Below, one piece after another: positions 24,677-30,261 of a DNA stretch of 34,231 nucleotides. The DNA is from Deltaproteobacteria bacterium. GTDB taxonomy: Bacteria > Desulfobacterota > BSN033 > UBA1163. A model generated the notes under the pieces. It ran no database searches. It was not told the DNA's origin and worked only from the letters and a program-made list of their open reading frames with translations. The DNA is taken from the NCBI GenBank assembly GCA_020059605.1, contig JAGVBT010000064.1:1-34231 (forward strand), read 5' to 3'. The stretch's first letter is position 1. Every line of letters begins with the position of its first letter. Made by a program: the position numbers and the translations under genes.

Positions 24677-25516
24677 TTAGACGAACCTACTATTTTTAAG
24701 AAACGCCTGGATCGTATTTTTTTTTGAGATTTGACCGCCGGTGATAAAACGGAACCGGTCTCCGGAGCCCAGGAGTCTCCTTTGAATCTCCCGGGAGGGC
24801 AGACCCTGCCTTAATCCCTCTTCCACTTTTTCCCTGAGATATTCTAAAAAATCGATCTTTTTCCAAAGCGCTTCCGCGGGCCTCTCGATGGATCCGCTGA
24901 ATGAACAGAACATCTTCCGAACATCCAGAGAGGCGATTTTTTTCAGGGAGTCGAGGACCGCGTAGATATCTTCATCCTCCCTCAAATACCTCACCTCCTC
25001 ACTGAGGAAGAGATCACCTGAAAATAGCCAGCCTTCCTTAGGCTCGTAAAGGCAGATGTGATCATCCGAATGGCCGGGAGTGGGAAGGACCAAAAACTGA
25101 TGATTTCTGGTCAGGATCTCTGAATCCACCCGGGTCATTTCGGAAGAAGGGGGTATCCCCCAAACAAAGCGCCGGTAAAGCCTGATCCAACTGGAAGGAG
25201 ATTTCATATAGACGCTTGCCTTGGGATGGGCCATGGGAAGGATGCCATACTTTTCGGTTATCCAGAAATTATTGCCCGTATGGTCTTCATGGTGATGCGT
25301 ATTGACCACGGCATCGATGCCCTGAAGCTCATCGCAGACCTTCAGAAACCCCTTCCGACAGCGAGTAAATCCCGTATCAATGAGAAGCCCGTCCACGTAA
25401 AAGGCATGCACTTTAAAAACAGGAACTCCAAGAATCCGGCTCGTCATGTGAATTGAAGTTACAGAATCATTTGGTTTAAGTTGTATCGAAAATCGATTCA
25501 TAAACCACTCTGCCAA
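24677..25516 (-). CDS. MBL-fold metallo-hydrolase
   Basis: 279-aa metallo-β-lactamase-fold hydrolase. The metal site is His74-x-His76-x-Asp78-His79 (THHHEDHTG), followed by PTPGHSDDH (third-ligand His) and FSGDLFL (bridging Asp), in the usual order. A C-terminal helical part follows (about 195-279). These hydrolases cut thioesters, esters or lactones; sitting between a TetR gene and fadN, a role in removing acyl-CoA or acyl-thioester intermediates is conceivable but unproven. The start is TTG 25516 with GAGGAG and AGGA upstream; ATG 25501 (Met6) is the alternative. Confidence 0.82.
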   Translation of the reverse strand: MAEWFMNRFSIQLKPNDSVTSIHMTSRILGVPVFKVHAFYVDGLLIDTGFTRCRKGFLKVCDELQGIDAVVNTHHHEDHTGNNFWITEKYGILPMAHPKASVYMKSPSSWIRLYRRFVWGIPPSSEMTRVDSEILTRNHQFLVLPTPGHSDDHICLYEPKEGWLFSGDLFLSEEVRYLREDEDIYAVLDSLKKIASLDVRKMFCSFSGSIERPAEALWKKIDFLEYLREKVEEGLRQGLPSREIQRRLLGSGDRFRFITGGQISKKNTIQAFLKNSRFV

Positions 25517-25589
25517 TAAATCCTATCTCCTCAACGAAACCCAAACCGGTTTCCTCACCCTTACCCAGTGACCAACCACCATTTTTCAT

Positions 25590-26189
25590 TTACCTGGCGC
25601 CAACGCCGCTCATAATAAAATTGATAAATTCATTGGTCTGGTTTGACCCGGAGTTATGTGGATGATTCGGCCTCCCATAGGTAAAACCTTTAAATAACAG
25701 AAAGAGGCAGTGCCCGACCACCTTCTCATCCATCTTACGGAAGACGGTCTTTTCCATGCCCTCTTTTAAAATCGAAACGAAAATCTCCTCGATCCCGGTC
25801 TCAATGACGTGGGGCTTTTCCTTGAGAAAAGGGGAGAAAAACCCGGATTCATCATTCAGGATATTGACAATAAAGGGATTTTGTTCGAGATACTTGTTCG
25901 ACAATCGGATGTAGGCCTGGAGTTTCTCTAAAGGTTCGTTGATTTTACCAATCTGGTTCAGGATGGCCTTTCTAACCGATAAAGCCTCAAACATTAGAAG
26001 TTCTTCGAGAATCTTCTCCTTATTTTCAAACTCCTGGTAGAGGGTTCGCTTCGAAATACCGGCGTCCCTGGCGATTTCGTCAACGGTCGTTTTATTGAAG
26101 CCAAACCGTTCAAACCTCTTTTTGGCAAGACTTAGAATTTGAGCTCTTTTATCAGATTCCATAATAACCAGAAAGCTAACACCATACAC
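25590..26189 (-). CDS. TetR family transcriptional regulator
   Basis: 199-aa TetR protein. The DNA-binding domain is AKKRFERFGFNKTTVDEIA followed by GISKRTLYQEFENKEKIL (about residues 21-60). The ligand domain is not assignable. It heads the likely operon TetR-MBL-fadN-fadA-fadE and has its own promoter and perfect dyad upstream, so autoregulation and control of fadNAE by an acyl-CoA is likely (inference). The start ATG 26189 uses GGAGAGGA, which is part of the GC-rich dispersed repeat at 26191-26230; Met10 (26162) is the alternative start but has only a poor SD. Confidence 0.87.
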   Translation of the reverse strand: MYGVSFLVIMESDKRAQILSLAKKRFERFGFNKTTVDEIARDAGISKRTLYQEFENKEKILEELLMFEALSVRKAILNQIGKINEPLEKLQAYIRLSNKYLEQNPFIVNILNDESGFFSPFLKEKPHVIETGIEEIFVSILKEGMEKTVFRKMDEKVVGHCLFLLFKGFTYGRPNHPHNSGSNQTNEFINFIMSGVGAR

Positions 26190-26190
26190 A

Positions 26191-26230
26191 TCCTCTCCCC
26201 TGGTGGGAGAGGATAGAGGTGAGGGGGATA
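26191..26230. repeat. GC-rich CTCTCCC/GGGAGAG palindromic repeat
   Basis: TCCTCTCCC at 26191-26199 pairs perfectly with GGGAGAGGA at 26205-26213, followed by AGGTGAGGGGG. Third member of the family at 7739-7825 and 13026-13064. It lies in the 5' leader of the TetR gene and seems to supply its SD. Confidence 0.55.
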
Positions 26231-26259
26231 AAATGATTTAACGGTCTGGGCAATAACCC

Positions 26260-26278
26260 GAAAACTAATTCAGTTTTC
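26260..26278. promoter_or_regulatory. Perfect dyad, probable TetR operator
   Basis: GAAAACT-AATTC-AGTTTTC: 7-bp perfect arms with a 5-bp centre. It lies just downstream of the predicted -10 box on the minus strand, so it covers the likely transcription start, the usual place for a TetR-family autoregulatory operator. A further GTTTTC follows at 26280-26285. Confidence 0.55.
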
Positions 26279-26282
26279 TGTT

Positions 26283-26311
26283 TTCTTATCATATCCCCAA
26301 ACCCTTGTCAA
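26283..26311 (-). promoter_or_regulatory. Putative promoter of the TetR-MBL-fadNAE operon
   Basis: Read on the minus strand: TTGACA (26306-26311), a 17-bp spacer ending in TGA, then TAAGAA (26283-26288), i.e. an exact -35 and an extended -10 (TGn before the box). The dyad at 26260-26278 follows at once. Confidence 0.5.
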
Positions 26312-26747
26312 GCCATTTTTTCATCACCAGTAATGTAAAGACAAACCTAATGCCCTTAAACCGTATTCAGTAGATACGAAGAGGCTATTATACCAGCATT
26401 AAATGGCTCTCCATTGTTAAATACAATGAGAAAACTTTGGAAGGATTGATCTGCTTGTCATCAAACAAATGGAGGGGATTTAAACAAAACGGAGAAACTT
26501 GATTAGTTTACCAGTTCCTCTTCCCCAATATATAAATGGGAGAAGCATAGATCGTCCCTTATCAAGAGGACTTCTTACTCCAAGGATATTATTGGTAGCA
26601 GTATAGGTATAGATCAAGCTGGTCTTAAGAGTATAATTTAATTATCTTGACACCCTTAACCCTATTTTGATAATGTTCTGTCATCCCAATAAAACCGAGG
26701 CTGGATGGTCCGGAAATAATTTATCATATTGTTGTTCTTTACCTTTT
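26312..26747. other. AT-rich gap between the fad operon and the integron
   Basis: No gene or RNA can be supported here. It holds short inverted pieces (for example TTATACC and GGTATAG) and, near its right end, a promoter-like pair described separately. Base composition turns markedly more AT-rich than to the left, which marks the change from core catabolic genes to accessory DNA. Confidence 0.4.
26647..26674 (+). promoter_or_regulatory. Promoter-like pair pointing toward the cassette array
   Basis: TTGACA at 26647-26652 and GATAAT at 26669-26674 with a 16-bp spacer. It would read antisense through the degenerate integrase gene into the first cassette. Integron cassette promoters (Pc) normally lie in intI or near attI, so this is a possible but unproven source of array transcription. 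Confidence 0.3.
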
Positions 26748-27362
26748 TTAAATATCCGCCGGGCTCTTAACTGAAAGTCCAGGCCTGTTCAGTACGTGTG
26801 TGTAAATCATGGTAGTGGCCACATCGGCGTGTCCCAACAGTTCCTGAACCGTTCGAATGTCATACCGCGCTTCCAGAAGATGGGTGGTCCCGCCTTTAGC
26901 GGGATAAACTCCGGAATGGCGCAAGGTATGGCAACTGACTTTTTGGGTAATCGCCGCCTGAGCGGCCGCCTCTTTCACGGCCTTTTGGACCAGGGTTTCG
27001 TTGATATGATGCCGCCTCACCTTGCCGCTACGCGGATCAACCGACAGGCTTTGGGCAGGAAACACATACTGCCAGATCCATTCCTTCCCCGCATTCGGAT
27101 ACTTCCTCGCATGTTCAGCCTGCCGGACCTGCCAGTCTGCGATGCCCTGGCGCTTCCTCAGGTCGGCCAGAAAGGCTTCAATATCCTTTCTGGCCCTGTC
27201 TCTCAAAGGTTTACCTTGAAAAAAACCATCGAAGTCCTTCGCCCACCTGACATAGAAGGCCGAGCGGTCTGGGCGTACCCTGTTCTCCTCCGCGCATCCC
27301 CGGTAGGCCTCCCAAAAACGGTCTCGCTCTTTGGAATTGTGAGGGCCCATGATATTCACCAT
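26748..27362 (-). pseudogene. intI: Integron integrase (IntI), internally deleted
   Basis: Tyrosine recombinase of the integron class, recognised by the IntI-specific extra helix region [33 protein letters not shown], then [17 protein letters not shown] and [12 protein letters not shown]. Family members are about 320-340 aa; this frame encodes 204. An N-terminal core-binding part (1-85) jumps straight from RQAEHA to RKYPNAG, so about 130 residues are missing, including the segment with the first catalytic Arg. The HxxR, His and nucleophilic Tyr motifs remain. A second lesion puts about seven extra residues (GVYPAKGG region) between HTLRHS and THLLEA, made by a TCCCGC/GCGGGA palindrome. The frame stays open, but activity is very unlikely. 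It is divergent from the cassettes, the usual integron layout. Confidence 0.85.
26888..26904. repeat. Small palindromic repeat inside intI
   Basis: TCCCGC-ctttA-GCGGGA, with GGAGTTTATCCCGC context on the coding strand. It accounts for an extra 21 nt compared with the usual IntI sequence at this point, leaving the frame open. A cognate unit stands at 3361-3376. Confidence 0.5.
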
Positions 27363-27385
27363 GAAATCCGTTTTAATTTTATTGA

Positions 27386-27392
27386 GTTAGGC
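27386..27392 (+). other. Candidate attI core site
   Basis: GTTAGGC matches the 7-bp recombination core GTTRRRY. It lies between the integrase start (27362) and the first cassette gene (27437), where the attI crossover is expected. Cassette 1 would begin after its first G. Confidence 0.5.
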
Positions 27393-27436
27393 AACAATCA
27401 AACACTTAATGATAGACGATAAAATATAATAGAACT

Positions 27437-28261
27437 ATGGCAATATTGAGAATTTATGGTGATGAAGCTGGAACTATGCCCCAAAGCGATAATGGGGATA
27501 TTTTTGTTACAGCTACCGTATCTGTTTTTGGTGACCCACCAATAATAACCGAACCAGATGGGCACATACCTTGGCTTTTGAATAAACTGAAAGATTTTAA
27601 AGCATTGCCGTATGTTTCTTATATAAAACCCGTTACAGGATATGGCAATGATATAAAAAAGAAAATCGAGAAAATGAATATAATGGCTCGAATGACCCGT
27701 TTAATAACAGGAGCAAATCGTTCATATTTGACTCAAGAGGGTGTCCCATTGCGAAATTATGTTTGGCTATATTGTATGAAACTCGCAATTGGACAAGCTC
27801 TAGTGGGTTCGATATTCCGAGGGGAAGTAGAAAAGATTGAAGTTATATTGGATCAAAAAACAATGGCGACGCCAACCAGAACTTTATTCAAAAACCAAGT
27901 GCAAATAACTGATCGCCAGTTAGCCGGAGTTCTCGACCAAGCAAAGCAAATTTATCCTCATCAAAAAATATCATCAATTGAGTCAAGGCTAAAGACTTTA
28001 CATAACTCTATATCTCTTCTTTGGAGCGACGAAGATACCACACCTAATTCCAAAGGCGGCCTTCATCTTGCTCATTACTTAGCGAGTCATTTCCGTCAAG
28101 GCCTATTTGGCTCGGACATCCCTATGATTAAGACACTTTTGATCGAGGAGGGATTCAATAACATCGATTTAAACCTAACTGATCAAATAACTTCCATTGA
28201 TCAACGTGCCATTAATAATTGGGAAAAGAATACAGGATTGAAGGAACCAAGTATAAGTTAA
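27437..28261 (+). CDS. Cassette 1: DUF3800-like protein
   Basis: 274-aa protein, AT-rich. The N-terminus AILRIYGDEAGTMP resembles the IYxDESG motif of DUF3800 proteins (RNase H-like fold, often near defence and mobile elements). IEVILDQKTM in the middle could be the next acidic strand, and GGLHLAHYLASHFRQGLFG resembles the C-terminal LxLADxIA helix. The family assignment is tentative and function unknown. No SD is visible; a TATAAT at 27425-27430 is so close to the ATG that transcription would be leaderless. It is the first gene of the cassette array, followed at once by an attC site. Confidence 0.65.
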   Translation: MAILRIYGDEAGTMPQSDNGDIFVTATVSVFGDPPIITEPDGHIPWLLNKLKDFKALPYVSYIKPVTGYGNDIKKKIEKMNIMARMTRLITGANRSYLTQEGVPLRNYVWLYCMKLAIGQALVGSIFRGEVEKIEVILDQKTMATPTRTLFKNQVQITDRQLAGVLDQAKQIYPHQKISSIESRLKTLHNSISLLWSDEDTTPNSKGGLHLAHYLASHFRQGLFGSDIPMIKTLLIEEGFNNIDLNLTDQITSIDQRAINNWEKNTGLKEPSIS

Positions 28262-28268
28262 ATATTTA

Positions 28269-28323
28269 GTCTATCAAGACAATCCAGCCGATCGCTACGC
28301 TCCGGCTGATTTTTTCGTTAGAT
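28269..28323 (+). other. attC site 1
   Basis: GTCTATC at 28269-28275 (R'', 6 of 7 to RYYYAAC) and GTTAGAT at 28317-28323 (R') bracket an inverted repeat CAGCCG (28285-28290)/CGGCTG (28303-28308). It lies immediately downstream of the first cassette gene. 55 bp, typical small attC. Confidence 0.7.
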
Positions 28324-28337
28324 GTAATTAAGATAGA

Positions 28338-29270
28338 ATGACTGAACCGAAAAGGCATCACTATTTACCCCAATTTTACTTAGATTACTTTTGCAGAGCG
28401 GGCAAGTTATGGGTGTTCGACAGGGAGGTAAATGAGTTTCGTCAACAGACGCCAAAGAATACTGCTTTGAAGTCCCATTATTACTCGGTACAGGATGCAG
28501 AGGGAAAGAAACGAACAGAGACCGAATGCCTGTTATCTCAAATCGAGGGACATGCGAAAGAGGTAATCGAGAACTTACTGGCTAGAAAAACCATAACGTC
28601 TGAGGAAAGAGAGGAGCTTTCAATATTTATCGCGTTCATGATGAATCGGGTCCCAGATTTCGAAAAGTCTATAAACAAAGTGGAAGAGCATCTAATCCAG
28701 CGCGTTGCGGATTTGATGTTTTCGGATGAGGCACATGTTCAGTCCATTATGGATAAACGAGAACGGGAAACCGGCGAGAAGCAAACAATATCGGCGAAAG
28801 AGTTAGTGGAGTTTCACAAGAGCGGACAATACGACATAGTTATTCATAGGAATGAGAGCCTTAGACTAATGCTCTCTCTGAGCTTAGACATAGCAAATTA
28901 TTTCAGGCAAATGTACTGGGGAATCTTCCATGCTCCCCACAAGACATCCTTTGTCACTACAGATAACCCCGTTGTTCTCGTGCCACCTCCAAACCATGAA
29001 CGTGATAGTTTTTGGGGTGTTGGTATTATTACTCCGGGTGCAAAAAAAATATTCCCTCTGTCCCAAACAGCATGCCTTATTATGTATGATCATGGAGAAA
29101 TCCTTGCACATCGAGACGCAGACCCGCAAACAGTTCGCAGGATCAACTTGACAGTCACCAGTCATGCAGATAGGTTCGTGATTGGCCGGGATGAGGCCTT
29201 GGTAAGAAACGTGGTAAGAACCACAAAGATAGAGCACTATAAACGTGAGGGCCGCTTCAAAATAGGATAG
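28338..29270 (+). CDS. Cassette 2: DUF4238 domain protein
   Basis: 310 aa. The N-terminal segment KRHHYLPQFYLDYFCRAGKLWVFDRE (about 5-30) is the hallmark of DUF4238, as are SLLSQIEG-like and IFIAFMMNRVPDFE segments and the later SFVTTDNPVVL and IFPLSQTACLIMYD. The biochemical function of the family is not known to me; it turns up in accessory regions and cassettes. The gene begins 14 bp after the attC1 core and ends 8 bp before the attC2 R'' box. No convincing SD. Confidence 0.8.
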   Translation: MTEPKRHHYLPQFYLDYFCRAGKLWVFDREVNEFRQQTPKNTALKSHYYSVQDAEGKKRTETECLLSQIEGHAKEVIENLLARKTITSEEREELSIFIAFMMNRVPDFEKSINKVEEHLIQRVADLMFSDEAHVQSIMDKRERETGEKQTISAKELVEFHKSGQYDIVIHRNESLRLMLSLSLDIANYFRQMYWGIFHAPHKTSFVTTDNPVVLVPPPNHERDSFWGVGIITPGAKKIFPLSQTACLIMYDHGEILAHRDADPQTVRRINLTVTSHADRFVIGRDEALVRNVVRTTKIEHYKREGRFKIG

Positions 29271-29278
29271 ACCTACAC

Positions 29279-29342
29279 ATCTAACAAGCGGCTCCACCGG
29301 ATCGCCGATAAATCTGGCTCCCGGTGAGCCGCAGCGTTAGCG
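29279..29342 (+). other. attC site 2
   Basis: ATCTAAC (29279-29285, perfect RYYYAAC) and GTTAGCG (29336-29342) enclose GCGGCTC-CACCGG and CCGGTG-AGCCGC arms. 54 of 64 positions match attC site 3 when aligned by hand, so both cassettes carry attC sites of one lineage. Confidence 0.85.
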
Positions 29343-29404
29343 CCGTGCTGCGCACGGCGCTAACGACGGAGTTGAGCAGCCCAAGGGGTCAACTCCGTCG
29401 TTAG
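29337..29404 (+). other. Gene-less mini-cassette with attC-like hairpin
   Basis: Between the R' core of attC2 and the next gene lie only two hairpins: GTTAGCGCCGT (29336-29346) with ACGGCGCTAAC (29354-29364), and CTAACGACGGAGTTGA (29360-29375) with TCAACTCCGTCGTTAG (29389-29404), 16 of 16 paired. GTTAGCA at 29400-29406 is the right-hand core. The unit is about 64 bp and has no room for a gene. Confidence 0.6.
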
Positions 29405-29406
29405 CA

Positions 29407-30189
29407 ATGAATATAAATGGAGAAGACATGGAAGACATTGTGGTTCTCGAATGGAAATTCTCCCCTCCAGACTATTTTGAGGAACCTATTCACATCAAAC
29501 GTGATGACTATGTAATGACGATTAACAATGGCGCGGTCGAGGCGCGGATAAGACCCGAGATATATGATAAGGATCAAAGTATGCGGGATAGACTTCATAT
29601 CTCATTGAACGACCGCTTTCTAGGAGTCCAGTTATTCTCACATAAACCATATGAGTTGTCCAAGGCTTCGATGTATCGTTTGCATCCCGATGGACGAAAG
29701 GATATTACAATATTTCCAGAGCCTATTGTCATTACGGTCTCAATGGGGGAACCTGACATTATTGTTAAGGATAAAGATGGAAATGTAATAAGTGATTCAA
29801 GACACGAAAGGATTCATAGAAAGGAAGAGTTGTCGGAACTTGCGGAGAAGTATCACCAGAAAGATCCCCTCGTTGCATCCGTTTTGCGCAGTTACAATAA
29901 AGCCGTAAACGACCCCGACAATGAGTTAGTGCATTTGTACGAAATTCGCGAGGCGATGGCAAAACACTTCGGAGACGAGTCATCCGCCCAAAATATACTT
30001 GGTATTAGTAGGAAACAATGGTCAAAATTGGGAAAGCTTGCCAATGACGAGCCCCTAAGACAGGGGGGGCACAGAGGCAAGAATCTCGGAGGACTACGCG
30101 ATGCCACTGAAGGGGAGTTAAAAGAAGCGCGCAGTATATCTCGCAATATTGTTGAGGCTTATTTAGACTATTTGGAAAGTCCAAAATGA
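29407..30189 (+). CDS. Cassette 3: hypothetical protein
   Basis: 260 aa from ATG 29407, or 253 aa from ATG 29428; the second start has GGAGA nearby and is better supported. I do not recognise a domain. The N-terminal half is β-rich (IVVLEWKFSPPDYFEEPI; DDYVMTINNGAVEARI), the C-terminal half helical and strongly patterned (VHLYEIREAMAKHFGDE; LGISRKQWSKLGKLAND; GGHRGKNLGGLRDAT), which looks like a helical domain that could bind nucleic acid or another protein. Bracketed by the hairpin mini-cassette and attC3, so a genuine cassette gene. Confidence 0.75.
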   Translation: MNINGEDMEDIVVLEWKFSPPDYFEEPIHIKRDDYVMTINNGAVEARIRPEIYDKDQSMRDRLHISLNDRFLGVQLFSHKPYELSKASMYRLHPDGRKDITIFPEPIVITVSMGEPDIIVKDKDGNVISDSRHERIHRKEELSELAEKYHQKDPLVASVLRSYNKAVNDPDNELVHLYEIREAMAKHFGDESSAQNILGISRKQWSKLGKLANDEPLRQGGHRGKNLGGLRDATEGELKEARSISRNIVEAYLDYLESPK

Positions 30190-30193
30190 TTTT

Positions 30194-30257
30194 CGCTAAC
30201 AATCGGCTGCACCGGATCGCCGATAAACGCGGCTCCCGGTGACTCGCAGCGTTAGCC
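30194..30257 (+). other. attC site 3
   Basis: CGCTAAC (30194-30200) and GTTAGCC (30251-30257) enclose TCGGCTGCACCGGATCGC and its imperfect complement CGGCTCCCGGTGACTCGC. Starts 5 bp after the previous stop; the next ATG is 5 bp after its end. Confidence 0.85.
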
Positions 30258-30261
30258 CACA

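Noticed and set aside
26748..27362. XerC/XerD-type or phage integrase
   Set aside because: The KYPNAGKEW...WQYVFPA and [11 protein letters not shown] segments are specific to integron integrases, and the layout with attC sites agrees.
27425..27430. Strong cassette promoter Pc at TATAAT
   Set aside because: No acceptable -35 box is found 16-18 bp upstream; kept only as a remark on the first cassette.
28884..29297. Minus-strand open frame of 137 codons
   Set aside because: It overlaps the DUF4238 gene on the opposite strand and spans an attC arm; no motif supports it.
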